Positions 53,189 through 62,057 of a stretch of 64,000 nucleotides of DNA are shown one piece after another. Source of the DNA: Rhizosaccharibacter radicis (GTDB taxonomy: Bacteria; Pseudomonadota; Alphaproteobacteria; Acetobacterales; Acetobacteraceae); NCBI GenBank assembly GCA_024508355.1, contig JAMZEJ010000001.1:372001-436000 (forward strand). Direction: 5' to 3'. How positions within the stretch are numbered: the first letter of the stretch is position 1; each line of letters starts with the position of its first letter. The notes under the pieces were generated by a model. The model saw only the letters and a list, made by a program, of their open reading frames with translations. It was not told the DNA's origin and made no database searches. Position numbers and translations under genes: made by a program.

Positions 53189-54226
53189 TCATGATTCTCG
53201 ATCGTCAAATGCCTCGCTTCCAGGAGCCTGGCTCAACCGGAGCGATGTCACCGCGGCGTCGCGCAAGGTCTTGGCGTAGCGGCGATATTCCTCGGCGCGG
53301 GCCTCGTAGAGCTCGGCGACCGCGCTCCGTCCGGTGGCTCGCGCATCGGCCGCCATGTGATCGACCAGCGAGACACGCTCCTCCATCATCCGCATGGCCA
53401 CCCTTACGGCTTCATCGATGGCACCGATCTCAGCGGCCAGGCTTGCCGCCGTGTAGCCGTGGCCGATCTGGCAGCGAAAGCGCAGCGGACGGCTGTTCTT
53501 CACCTCGGACAGAACCCCATGGCAGTCGGGGCAGGTCAGGACGCTTGGTTCGGCGATCCGCCGGAGCCTGTCGCTGCCGAGCCGGGCACCGGCAGCGATT
53601 TCCACCTCCAGCCAGAGATCAGGGGGAGGAGAGAATGTCGCATCGGCCACCTCGGTCTGAGCCAGCGTCGCCAGCAATGCACCCAAGCCGGAGGCTGGCG
53701 CGACGTGGTCGACCTCGGTGGCTTCCAGGGCGGCGAGCGGCATCTGGTCGGCGTCGGCGTCGATCGGGTGCTGCACCACGGCGGTGCCGCCGCACGCCTT
53801 GATCGCGTGCAGTCCGGCTGCCCCGTCATTGAGCATGCCGCTCAGCACGACCCCGATCACGCGAGGCCCGAAGGAACAGGCCGCCGATCGGAACAACGGG
53901 TCGATGGCGGGCCGGACCATGTTCTCCTGTGGTCCGGTTCCGAGCCGGATGGTGTTGTCGATCAACAGCAGGTGGCGGTCTGGTGCCGCGACATAGACCC
54001 GGTTCGGCTCGATGGGCTGGTCGTCCACGGCGCAGGTGACCGGCATGGTGGCGCTGCCGGATAACACGTCGACAAGGAAGCTTGGGCCATGGGCCGGTAT
54101 ATGCGTGCTGACGAAGATGCTGGCCGGAAGATCGGCCGGCAGATCCGAGAGCAGCTGCCTCAAGGGGGTGCTACTGCCTGCCGAACCGCCGATGGCGATG
54201 ATGTTCCTCATGGCCGGCGCAGTCAT
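53189..54226 (-). CDS. CheB-type chemoreceptor methylesterase
   Basis: The protein has 345 residues from ATG 54226, chosen because GAGGA lies 7 nt upstream; the frame is open further 5'. It lacks a receiver domain. The catalytic triad is visible: I-A-I-G-G-S-A-G-S (Ser), V-S-T-H-I-P-A-H (His) and V-L-S-G-M-L-N-D-G-A-A-G-L (Asp). A C-terminal extension of about 130 residues carries a zinc-ribbon-like C-P-D-C-H ... F-R-C-Q-I-G-H and a long helical tail, the arrangement common in stand-alone CheB genes beside CheB/CheR/PAS kinases. It is 58 bp upstream of the kinase on the same strand, forming a three-gene operon with it and the response regulator. Confidence 0.9.
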   Translation of the reverse strand: MTAPAMRNIIAIGGSAGSSTPLRQLLSDLPADLPASIFVSTHIPAHGPSFLVDVLSGSATMPVTCAVDDQPIEPNRVYVAAPDRHLLLIDNTIRLGTGPQENMVRPAIDPLFRSAACSFGPRVIGVVLSGMLNDGAAGLHAIKACGGTAVVQHPIDADADQMPLAALEATEVDHVAPASGLGALLATLAQTEVADATFSPPPDLWLEVEIAAGARLGSDRLRRIAEPSVLTCPDCHGVLSEVKNSRPLRFRCQIGHGYTAASLAAEIGAIDEAVRVAMRMMEERVSLVDHMAADARATGRSAVAELYEARAEEYRRYAKTLRDAAVTSLRLSQAPGSEAFDDRES

Positions 54227-54658
54227 CGGTTGATCCTCGAGCTTCATCAAGGTTGAAAGCCTGCTCAGGCCGACAGTTGCCGGAGCGTTCACAACGCGGG
54301 AGGGAACGCGATCACGGGCGCTGTCAGTGTTCCGGAACCCGGTCCTGAGGACGAGAAGGCCCACATGCCTCCAACGACGTTTCAGGGGTTGGTCGGCACG
54401 TTACTCACCCTGCACAGGGGCATAACTCTGTCCTGAAGTCAGGTTGGCAAGCGGACGCCAGACAAAGCGCGGGGTCTGTTGGTTCCTGATCCAAACGGAT
54501 GTGGCGGTGCGGCACAGGATGCCGGTGGATGCCCGGCATCACGGCCTTCAACGCCGCGCGCCGTCGCCGAGCACAGCCGGCAACGTCCCACGATCTCTCA
54601 GAACCTTCCAAACCGGCTGGCGGCGAGGGGCGGGTTGTGACATTCGGGCGTCGAGGGA
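54227..54658. promoter_or_regulatory. Divergent intergenic region between cheB-type and GT-C-like genes
   Basis: These 432 bp must hold promoters for the leftward sensory operon and the rightward membrane-protein gene. The cheB frame is open upstream to 54364 but without a good start. No operator, riboswitch or RNA gene was recognised. Confidence 0.4.
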
Positions 54659-56221
54659 GTGGCGCCGGATGACGATGCAAGCCCCGACAAACTGCCGGAC
54701 GCACAGGCTGAAATGAAGCTTATGCCAGATGAACAACCTGACGACCTTCCCCGACCTTTCGGTCTGAGCTCCGGAACCGATTGGTCGCGCATTATCGCGA
54801 CGATCGTGTGTGGGCTGTTGATGGCGATCACCGCTCTCACGCCGATCATCGGCATGTTCCTGCATGTTTCGCGCGACTATGGTGAGGGCTGGAACGCCTA
54901 CTGGGCGCTGGCGGCCGTGAGCGGCAAGGCTCTGTATTCCGCTGACCACGTCTTCATCACCAACAACTATCCGCCGTTATCCTTCTACCTGAACGGGTAT
55001 CTGGGGGCCCTGATCGGTGACCAGATCATCGCCGGGCGACTGGTCGCTCTGTCGGCCACCATCGGCGTCGCGATCCTGATCGGCCACATCGTGCGACGTT
55101 GCGGTTCCACGGCATCCTGGGCCTGGCTGTCAGCCCTGGTCTTCCTGGTCTACGACCTTTTCTTCTTTCGGCTCTATGTCGCCGTGAACAACCCGCAATG
55201 GCTGGCACAGGCGGTCATGTTGACCAGCGTGCTGCCGCTGTTGAGGGTGGAGCCTGCGGCACTCGGGTGGCGTCGGCTGGCCGCCTCCACGGCCCTCATG
55301 GTGATCGCCGGGCTGATCAAGCACAACCAGTTCGCTCTCCCGATGGCGGTCATGCTCTGGCTGCTGATCTTCAACCGGCGCGCGCTCGCGATCTGGATCG
55401 CGCTCGGTGTTGCCCTGGCGTCCTTCGCCTGCCTGCTGCTGCTGGCCTGCTATGGTCCCGTCATCTTCACCGAGATCATAGGCTTCAGGCGCACGATCAG
55501 CGTGAGCACGTTCCTTCTGGCGCTCAAGCTCGCCGGCTCGCTCATTCCCTTGATGATCGTAGGCATCGTGGCCGCGGTGTGGGACCGCAAGCATCCCGCC
55601 ACGGTGCTGTTCGGGCTGTTCGCCGGGCTGGGCGTTGTTCTGGGGCTGGGACAGCGCTTCGGCAACGGCGTGAATGTGAATGCACAATTCGACGGGCTGA
55701 TCGGGCTGATGATCCTGTGCGGGATGTTCCTGGGACGCGGGGCGGCTGGTGTGTTGGCGAAACCCTTTCCTCAGACAGTCCGGCCGTTGATGCTGCTGGC
55801 GATCCTGATCCCGCCATTGATCACCACGCCGAAGCACATCAAGCACGCCATCGCCGATATGCAGGCGCTGCCCGGTGATGTCGCAGCATGGGCTCGCATG
55901 ATCTCAGTCGTGCACAACAGCCCGGACCCGGTGCTGTGCGAGTATCTGGCGGTCTGCTACTGGGCAGGAAAGCCAGAAATCCTGGACTTCTTCGCTTACG
56001 GAGAACGGTTGCGAACAGGCACCGATCCAAAAGCGCTGAAAGCGCTCATCGCGACAAGAAAATTCAGCATGATCGTCGTGGAGCGCGACAAACGGTCCCT
56101 GGAGGGTGGCGGGCGACTGCCTGCCCCCTTTCCCGCCCTGATCGGCGCGAACTATGAACTCGACCGGGCCGGACCGGACAAGATGGATGTCATGATTCGG
56201 AGGAACGCCGCTTCGAAATAG
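54659..56221 (+). CDS. Polytopic membrane protein, GT-C (ArnT/PMT-like) glycosyltransferase family
   Basis: The protein has 520 residues from GTG 54659; GAGGGA is directly adjacent, and ATG 54713 or 54722 are alternatives. About 10-11 membrane helices are visible. The first periplasmic loop has the acidic motif S-R-D-Y-G-E-G-W-N-A-Y-W, in the position of the D/E-containing catalytic loop of GT-C enzymes, followed by N-N-Y-P-P-L-S-F-Y-L-N-G-Y. The C-terminal roughly 120 residues form a soluble domain. GT-C enzymes transfer sugars from polyprenyl-phosphate donors in the periplasm. Not next to other glycan genes. Confidence 0.7.
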   Translation: MAPDDDASPDKLPDAQAEMKLMPDEQPDDLPRPFGLSSGTDWSRIIATIVCGLLMAITALTPIIGMFLHVSRDYGEGWNAYWALAAVSGKALYSADHVFITNNYPPLSFYLNGYLGALIGDQIIAGRLVALSATIGVAILIGHIVRRCGSTASWAWLSALVFLVYDLFFFRLYVAVNNPQWLAQAVMLTSVLPLLRVEPAALGWRRLAASTALMVIAGLIKHNQFALPMAVMLWLLIFNRRALAIWIALGVALASFACLLLLACYGPVIFTEIIGFRRTISVSTFLLALKLAGSLIPLMIVGIVAAVWDRKHPATVLFGLFAGLGVVLGLGQRFGNGVNVNAQFDGLIGLMILCGMFLGRGAAGVLAKPFPQTVRPLMLLAILIPPLITTPKHIKHAIADMQALPGDVAAWARMISVVHNSPDPVLCEYLAVCYWAGKPEILDFFAYGERLRTGTDPKALKALIATRKFSMIVVERDKRSLEGGGRLPAPFPALIGANYELDRAGPDKMDVMIRRNAASK

Positions 56222-56419
56222 AGGCTTCATGCGGAGCGCAGGGTTCAGGAGATTCTCGTCATCTCGTGGCTCTGCCGGATGGGAGCCCGCGGACTCTGGG
56301 AAACAGACGCAGGATCGCCGACAACACGAGCGAATATCGCAGCAGGCGGTCAACAATGACGATGGTCGGGGCTGCAGGATCGCCCGGCCAGCACCGATCC
56401 CCCGCGCCAGAGGCAGCAG

Positions 56420-57230
56420 GGCTAGGATGGCGAGAGCATGGTCATGGTGATCGGCCGCAGGCGGTTGCGGGCGGCCTGACGCAGCACGTCGCGGCGGGGT
56501 GGCTCGAGGGCGACGGCGGTGGACCCGGTGACGAGGAAGATCGTCATCTCGGCGCCGATGTCGATGAGCCGGAGGGCGCCGATTACGGCGACGGTGGACA
56601 GAAGCGAGCAGATCGGCACCTCCGGCAGGATGGTGCCTCCGCCGTGAAGGAACATCGGCGGCGGCAGCTCGGCGAGCAGGGCGGTACAGAACAAGCGGAT
56701 CATGCCGGCGGGAGCGATCTTCTGCTGCTGGCAGAAGCCATCGAGAGCCTGGCGGATGACGTGGGGCAGGATGCCAGGACGGTCCAGCACCAGGGTCACA
56801 TCAGCGATGGCGGCGTCGATGCCCCGCCTGTCGGTGCGCCCCGTTTTCGGGATCATCGGCTGCAGATCGTCGCGGATGATCTCCGGCCGGCCGACGGCGG
56901 CCCGGAGGGTGGCGAGCGAGAAGCAGAGAGCGGAAACAGGCGTTCCTGGGCGGCGGGCATTACGTCGGCACGGAAGTGGGCGTGGCGGGCGATGTGCTTC
57001 ACCACGACGATGACCTCGTCGATCATCAGATCGACGGCGACGACGAACCGGGCGGTGCCCTGGTTGCGCCCGCCGGAACGGGCGCCGAACTCACCGGTGG
57101 TGGCGGCGATGCGGGCGATTTATCCGGCGCGCAGCTGCTCACGGTTGGCGCGGGCGATGGGGATGTTGCCCCGGCCGTGGTTGAAGATCGGCAGCACCAG
57201 GGCGGTCGGCGGGCGGAGAGCGCGGACGGG
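56420..57230 (-). pseudogene. Decayed RND metal/drug-efflux operon (TolC-like tail, RND pump fragments)
   Basis: Read on the minus strand, fragments follow operon order. At about 57225-57125 is T-A-L-V-L-P-I-F-N-H-G-R-G-N-I-P-I-A, then R-A-N-R-E-Q-L-R, as in CzcC/TolC-like outer-membrane channels. At about 57070-56970 is V-D-L-M-I-D-E-V-I-V-V-V-K-H-I-A-R-H, like the D-D-A-I-V-V-V-E-N-I helix of RND pumps. At about 56620-56425 is S-L-L-S-T-V-A-V-I-G-A-L ... A-A-R-N-R-L-R-P-I-T-M-T, like the second RND half. Frames change and stops intervene, and over 80% of a normal operon is missing. No adaptor protein part is visible. The plus-strand frames here are shadows. Confidence 0.55.
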
Positions 57231-57490
57231 AACGTGCTCGCCGTGAAGGAGCCCTGGTACGGAAACGGCATCCTAATGGTCGCCGGCGACGGGGCCGGCA
57301 TTCCGCCGCAAAGCCGGGAGTTCGTGTTCGACCGGTTCACCCGGCTGACGCAAGCCGCGGGACGCGGGAAAGCAACCTCGGGCGAAGCCCCGCGCGCGTG
57401 ATCGGGGGGCTGCAGGGCGCCGACGGCGGTCTGGCCGTCAACATGCCGGGATCGCGGCTTTCGCTGCGGTTCCGCGGCCTGACGGCATCG
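57220..57490 (+). pseudogene. Sensor histidine-kinase C-terminal remnant
   Basis: On the plus strand, V-A-G-D-G-A-G-I-P-P-Q-S-R-E-F-V-F-D-R-F-T-R-L matches the G1 box (D-x-G-x-G-I-P) and F box of a HATPase_c domain. After a frame change near 57400, V-I-G-G-L-Q-G-A-D-G-G-L-A-V and S-R-L-S-L-R-F match the G2 region and last strand. The H box and N box are gone. Next to an RND efflux remnant, it is probably the matching metal-sensing kinase (CusS/CzcS type), by inference. Confidence 0.6.
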
Positions 57491-57494
57491 TCCG

Positions 57495-58316
57495 TTACCG
57501 CAGCCGCGATCTGGCCGGCCGCCGGTTCTCAAGCCAGTCCAGCCGCAGGCGCTGGCGGTCGTCGGTCAGGCGGCGCAGCGCCAGGGCCGCCGCCAGAAAG
57601 GATGCCATGACACTGCCGCCACCCAGCAGCAGCATGAGCAGAATCTGGTACTTCACCGACTGGATGGGATCGGCGCCCGCCAGGATCTGGCCGGTCATGA
57701 TGCCTGGCAACGTGACGAGGCCGGCGGCGGACATCTGGTTGACGATTGGCAGCATCCCGCGCCGTGTCGCGTCGAGCCGCAGGCCCGCGGTCGCGTCCCG
57801 GAAGGAATGGCCGAGCAGCAGTCTGGCCTCGATGGCCGCCCGGTCGCCTGCTGCCCGGTCGAGAACATGGTCCAGCGAGAGGCTGGCGGCGCTCAGCACG
57901 CTGCCCAGCACGATGCCGGCGAGCGGAATGGCGTATTGCGGCGTCCACCAGGGGGTCGGCTGGATGGCGGTGGTCAGTGCCAGGATCACGGTCAACGCCG
58001 TGCTGGAGGCGACGGAGGCGAACCCGATCAACAGGTTGCCGCCACCGCGCAGGCGCTGCCGCGGCCGCGCGGCCACCTCGCGTGCCGCGATCAGGATCAT
58101 CAGCACCACCAGCAGCAAGATCAGCGCCGGGGACGCCACGGCGAAGACGAACCGCAGCACGTAGCCGACCAGGACCAGCTGAACGACCATGCGGGACGTC
58201 GCGACCAGCAGCGGTCGATGCAGGCCGAGGCCGAACAGCATCGACAGCACGGCCTCGGCCGCCAGCAGGGTCGCCGCGACCGCGAGGTCGAGCGGGGACA
58301 GGAGGATCGCGTTCAC
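57495..58316 (-). CDS. fetB: FetB-type ABC transporter permease (UPF0014)
   Basis: The protein has 273 residues from GTG 58316, overlapping the fetA stop by 4 nt (GTGA). About seven membrane helices are visible. Family features are P-L-L-V-A-T-S-R-M-V-V-Q-L-V-L-V-G-Y-V-L near residue 40, the cytoplasmic E-A-R-L-L-L-G-H-S near 170 (the loop that contacts the ATPase), and I-M-T-G-Q-I-L-A-G-A-D-P near 220. FetAB is known in E. coli as an iron exporter that protects against H2O2 stress. Its 3' end abuts the kinase remnant. Confidence 0.85.
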   Translation of the reverse strand: MNAILLSPLDLAVAATLLAAEAVLSMLFGLGLHRPLLVATSRMVVQLVLVGYVLRFVFAVASPALILLLVVLMILIAAREVAARPRQRLRGGGNLLIGFASVASSTALTVILALTTAIQPTPWWTPQYAIPLAGIVLGSVLSAASLSLDHVLDRAAGDRAAIEARLLLGHSFRDATAGLRLDATRRGMLPIVNQMSAAGLVTLPGIMTGQILAGADPIQSVKYQILLMLLLGGGSVMASFLAAALALRRLTDDRQRLRLDWLENRRPARSRLR

Positions 58317-58933
58317 ACCGGCGGCTCCGCGCCCCATTCGAACCGGCCGTCGTGCACCCGGGCATGACGGGTGCCGAGCCTGCTGGCCTGTTCGGCATCG
58401 TGACTCACCAGAACGAGGGTCGTGCCAGCGGCGAGCTGTGTCCGTAACAGCTCCTCCACGCGCGCGGCGGTGGCGGCATCGAGTGCGGCGGTGGGTTCGT
58501 CGAGCAACAGGACGAGCGGGGCAACGGCGATGGCGCGGACCAGGGCAAGACGCTGTCGCTCGCCGGTGGAGCACGATGCGATCGCGCGCGTTCCTATGTC
58601 AGCCGGCAGTCCCAGGGCCGCCGCGTCGGCGTCCGGAAACCGGTCGAAGTGCTCGCGGACCGTGTCCAGCCACCAACCGCTTTCCGCCGGAACATGGACG
58701 ACGCGCCGGCGCCAGACCGGCGGGGGCATCGCCGCGCGGGGACGGTTGTCGAGCCAGGCCTCGCCCTCGTGCGGGTCCAGGTCGGCGATCATGCGAAGGA
58801 TGACGCTCTTGCCGGCCCCGGATGCACCGGTGATGGCGAGGCATTCCCCAGATGTCAGGGCGAAGCTGACCGGCCCGACCTGCCGGCGACGCAGGCTCTC
58901 CACACGCAGCCGCGCCTGATCCCGGGTCGTCAC
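58313..58933 (-). CDS. fetA: FetA-type ABC transporter ATP-binding subunit
   Basis: The protein has 206 residues from GTG 58933, preferred because ABC homology begins about 10 residues later (L-R-V-E-S-L); an ATG at 59029 would add 32 unmatched residues. Walker A G-A-S-G-A-G-K-S, signature C-S-T-G-E-R-Q-R-L-A (a variant of L-S-G-G-Q, with T for S and E for Q), Walker B L-L-L-D-E-P-T and the H-loop V-S-H-D are all present. The short length fits FetA. It drives FetB. An IS6 remnant lies directly upstream and may have altered the promoter. Confidence 0.85.
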   Translation of the reverse strand: MTTRDQARLRVESLRRRQVGPVSFALTSGECLAITGASGAGKSVILRMIADLDPHEGEAWLDNRPRAAMPPPVWRRRVVHVPAESGWWLDTVREHFDRFPDADAAALGLPADIGTRAIASCSTGERQRLALVRAIAVAPLVLLLDEPTAALDAATAARVEELLRTQLAAGTTLVLVSHDAEQASRLGTRHARVHDGRFEWGAEPPV

Positions 58934-59041
58934 GATCCCCGGCACCCCGGGAAAAGGCCGATCATCGAAATCGCGAACCGTACCGATCGAGGGGAAGGCC
59001 GTCGGCGTCCAGTATCCGCACGCCACCACAGCGTCTTGCGC

Positions 59042-59510
59042 ATGCGCGCCTCACGATCGATCGGGTCCGCGGGCGTCGGGATCGGCCCACTTTCCACGCA
59101 GCTTGGCAGCATGGCCGCGCGCTCGCCAAGCGGCCGCCGTGCCTTGCCCGGCACTGTTCCGCCCGGCCCGCAGGACCTCGTCCAACAGGGAGCCACCCTG
59201 CTCCACCGGCCGCCAGAGCCGGTGCGAACGGCTGCCGATGCGGACGCGAACCTCACACCGCGTGCCAGATGTTCCGGGGTCGGGCTGCCTTGCGGCGCAG
59301 GCTGCGCGCGAACACGGTGCCGAACCTCAGAATCCACCGGCGGACGGTCCCGCGGGAGACGACGTCCCCTCCCCCGGCATCGCCTCGACCGGCCGGAGGC
59401 TCGGCGGGAATCGAAAACGCGGCCACACGGCGTGCGCGATCACCTGCCGGAGGAACCGTCGCCTTTCGTCGCCGACGATCGGGATGCTCTTTCGCACAGC
59501 CGGCGGCAGC
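59042..59510 (-). mobile_element. Decayed IS6-family transposase
   Basis: Minus-strand pieces in different frames line up with an IS6-type DDE transposase: V-I-A-H-A-V-W-P-R-F-R-F (about 59460-59410); T-V-R-R-W-I-L-R-F-G and L-R-R-K-A-A-R-P-R-N-I-W-H (about 59350-59265), where W-H-L-D-E should continue; and L-W-R-P-V-E-Q-G-G-S-L-L-D-E-V-L-R (about 59220-59160). The catalytic D-D-E set is not intact. Frameshifts and internal loss make it inactive. No terminal repeats identified. Confidence 0.65.
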
Positions 59511-59608
59511 CCGGCGATGCGACACCACCAGGTGAACCACCCAACCGCCTGGCCAAACCTTGTGTGGAGACTAGGCTCGGCGGCCAGCGAGCGGCGCGGA
59601 AAGCCGAT

Positions 59609-60571
59609 TCATCCGCCGGGAGCCGTGAGCACGATCGCCAGGCTCAATGTCAGCAGGCTCACGACCGTGCCGAAGGCGACGACCGACGCGGCTTCCGATG
59701 CTTCCCGGCCGTAGCGGACAGCGAAGAAGATGCCGAAGAACCCCGACGGAAGTGCGGTGAACAGGATCGCGCTGCGCCCCACGTTCCCATGCAGACCCAG
59801 AAGGGCGGCAAGCACAGCCGAGAGCAGCGGATGCACGATGTCGGCGAGCATGATCGAGACGCCGATGCCGACCGAGAAGCGCGGCCTGCGCGCGCTCAGG
59901 AAAAGGCCGGTCAGAAATAGGGCGATCCCGCCGGCGGCCCTTCCAAACAGGTCGAACACGTGCTGCAGCGGCTCGGGAAGCCGGATGTCCAGCAACACCA
60001 GCAGTATCGCCGCCAGTGGCGCCAGGATGACCGGCGAGCAGGATGTCCGGACGGCGGCCGCGGCCAGGACGGATCGGAGCGGCCCGGTCCCGCCGTCGCG
60101 AGCCGTCCGATCGAGATCCAGCAGGATCAACGTCAGCGGCGAGAGCAGCACCGCACCCGCCCCGATCGCGAGCGATACCGCCACGGTGCCGGACTGCCCG
60201 AACAGCGTGCTGGCGAGCGGAATCCCCACGGCGGCGTAGTTCGGCAGCGCGACCGTCGTCGCCACCAGGGCGGCATCCCCCCGCGAACCATTGGAGAACT
60301 GCCGCTGGATCCGGAACGACACGGTCCACAGCAGGAGCATGCCGGCGCAGAGCACAGCCAGATAGGGGCCGTGGGACAGCAGAGCTGTCCGGGACGCCCT
60401 GGAGATCCCCGCGAACATCGCCGCGGGCAGGGCGAAATCCATCAGCAGCGTGTTCAACGGCTGCAGGCCGTCCTTCTTGATCAGGCCGCGACGGCCCGTG
60501 ATGACGCCGAGGCCGATGATCGCGAAGATCGGGACCAGGGCGTTCGACACCACGCCGATCATGAGGCGCAT
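59609..60571 (-). CDS. AEC-family transporter
   Basis: The protein has 320 residues from ATG 60571 (ATG 60562 equally possible). About ten hydrophobic helices; the N-terminal half begins V-P-I-F-A-I-I-G-L-G-V-I-T-G-R-R-G and continues M-D-F-A-L-P-A-A-M-F-A-G-I, typical of the auxin-efflux-carrier fold used by bacterial malonate and dicarboxylate carriers. P-N-Y-A-A-V-G-I-P-L is the helix-5 signature. It follows the PrpD-like gene by 50 bp on the same strand, so it probably imports or exports that enzyme's acid substrate. Confidence 0.85.
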   Translation of the reverse strand: MRLMIGVVSNALVPIFAIIGLGVITGRRGLIKKDGLQPLNTLLMDFALPAAMFAGISRASRTALLSHGPYLAVLCAGMLLLWTVSFRIQRQFSNGSRGDAALVATTVALPNYAAVGIPLASTLFGQSGTVAVSLAIGAGAVLLSPLTLILLDLDRTARDGGTGPLRSVLAAAAVRTSCSPVILAPLAAILLVLLDIRLPEPLQHVFDLFGRAAGGIALFLTGLFLSARRPRFSVGIGVSIMLADIVHPLLSAVLAALLGLHGNVGRSAILFTALPSGFFGIFFAVRYGREASEAASVVAFGTVVSLLTLSLAIVLTAPGG

Positions 60572-60621
60572 CTATTCCGACGCCGACCCGGCGAGGATGG
60601 TGGTCATCGTGCCGTTCCGAC

Positions 60622-61965
60622 TCACGCCGGAACAGCGTCGCGTGCGATCCTCGCCGCGTCGTCTGTATCGCCGAGATGCCAGGCCTGGCGGATCAGCGAC
60701 TCGCAGCGTTCCACACCGAGGATATCCGAGCTCAGACCACGGAATTTCGCCTCCAGTTGCGCATCGGTCATCGGGCGCGCCAGGCTGCCGATCGCGTGTT
60801 CGATGGCGACCCGGTGCTCGGCACGATCGCGCATCCGGATCTCGACGCGGGCGGCGTCGCTGTCCAGCGACGGATCGATCTCCGCCTCCACCCGGTTGCG
60901 CAGCGACACGATCGCCGGATCCCGTACGCAACGCTCCGTGAACTGCTTCACGCCCGCGTCGCCCTCGATGAGAGCCGCGGCGGCGCAATGGAAGACGCTG
61001 AACTTGCCTTCCAGGCCGGTCTGCGGATCGCGCTTGCCGGTGAGCTCCAGCACCAGGGGATGCACCTTCAGCGACACGCGCTCGATCGCGCCCGGATCGA
61101 GATCTCGCTGGCGCAGCTGCAGGCAGCCATCGATCGCCGGATGGATGACGATGCCGCAGGCGAAGGGCTTGTAGGTGTTGGACAGGATCTGCCAGTCACC
61201 TCCCAGGTTGTCGGTGATCTCCGCGTAGCGCCGCCCGGTCGACAAGATGTTCGCCCAGCCGCGCTTGGCCTCGATCGCCGCGATGGAGCTGGTGTAGCCG
61301 CGCGCGGCGAGCAGGGCCGCGGTCATGCCATTCTGCGCGGCGCGGCCCGGATGGAAGCTCTTGGTCATGGTGCCGAACATTTCCCGCAGACCCACGGGCT
61401 GCGTGGCGGCGAGCCCGAGAGCCCACGACATCCGTTCCGTATCAAGGTCGAGCAGGCGGCCGACCGCGGCGGCGGCGCCGAACACGCCCGCCGTGGCGGT
61501 GATGTGCCAGCCGATATCGTAGTGCTCCGGGAACACGGCGTTGCCGATCCGGCATTCCACTTCGATGCCGAGCGCCAGGGCGTCGATGAAGGCGCTGCCC
61601 GTGGTCGGGCAATGTTCGGCGAAGGCCAGTAATGCGCTCGCTACCGGGCCGGCGGGGTGGATCACCGTCCGCAGGTGGGTGTCGTCGAAATCGAAGACGT
61701 GGCTCGCGATGCCGTTCAGCAGGGCGGCATGAAGCGCGTCGCACCGTTCGCGACGACCAAGCACGTGCGCCTCTGGCGCACCGGAGAAGGGCAGCAGGGC
61801 CGCGAGTGCGATATCGACAGTCTCATCACGGGAACCACCGACGGCGCAACCGAGCCAGTTCAGGAAGGTGCGGTGGGCTTCATGCCGGACGGCCTCTGGT
61901 AGGCCGCCAGCGGGATACGCTCGCACGAAGTCGGCGATGATGCGGGTGACGGCGGTATCGTTCAT
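60622..61965 (-). CDS. MmgE/PrpD family protein
   Basis: The protein has 447 residues; ATG 61965 has a very strong GGAGGAGGAG ribosome site. Family features: L-N-W-L-G-C-A-V-G-G-S near residue 37, H-V-F-D-F-D-D-T-H near 90, H-P-A-G-P-V near 103, H-P-G-R-A-A-Q-N-G near 205 and the Y-K-P-F-A-C-G-I-V-I-H-P segment near 268. The family covers 2-methylcitrate dehydratase, aconitate-related dehydratases and cis-aconitate decarboxylase, so a tri- or dicarboxylate is the likely substrate. It is controlled by the divergent GntR gene through the palindrome between them. Confidence 0.88.
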   Translation of the reverse strand: MNDTAVTRIIADFVRAYPAGGLPEAVRHEAHRTFLNWLGCAVGGSRDETVDIALAALLPFSGAPEAHVLGRRERCDALHAALLNGIASHVFDFDDTHLRTVIHPAGPVASALLAFAEHCPTTGSAFIDALALGIEVECRIGNAVFPEHYDIGWHITATAGVFGAAAAVGRLLDLDTERMSWALGLAATQPVGLREMFGTMTKSFHPGRAAQNGMTAALLAARGYTSSIAAIEAKRGWANILSTGRRYAEITDNLGGDWQILSNTYKPFACGIVIHPAIDGCLQLRQRDLDPGAIERVSLKVHPLVLELTGKRDPQTGLEGKFSVFHCAAAALIEGDAGVKQFTERCVRDPAIVSLRNRVEAEIDPSLDSDAARVEIRMRDRAEHRVAIEHAIGSLARPMTDAQLEAKFRGLSSDILGVERCESLIRQAWHLGDTDDAARIARDAVPA

Positions 61966-61997
61966 GTGCTGGCTCCTCCTCCACCATCATCTGGTCT

Positions 61998-62011
61998 TAT
62001 TGTCGACAATA
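61998..62011. promoter_or_regulatory. Operator palindrome for the GntR regulator
   Basis: TATTGTCGACAATA is a perfect 14-bp palindrome in the 92-bp region between prpD-like (start 61965) and gntR (start 62058). It lies in an AT-richer patch, and its A-T-T-G-T ... A-C-A-A-T symmetry fits operators of GntR proteins of the FCD subfamily. Binding there could control both directions. Inferred from position and symmetry. Confidence 0.7.
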
Positions 62012-62057
62012 TGCAAGGTGGATGACGTCGGGCGCCTTAGGCAGGTAGAAGAACGGC

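Noticed and set aside
56266-57246. 326-codon plus-strand frame
   Set aside because: No motif; the minus strand in the same place shows RND-like segments, so this is a shadow of decayed DNA.
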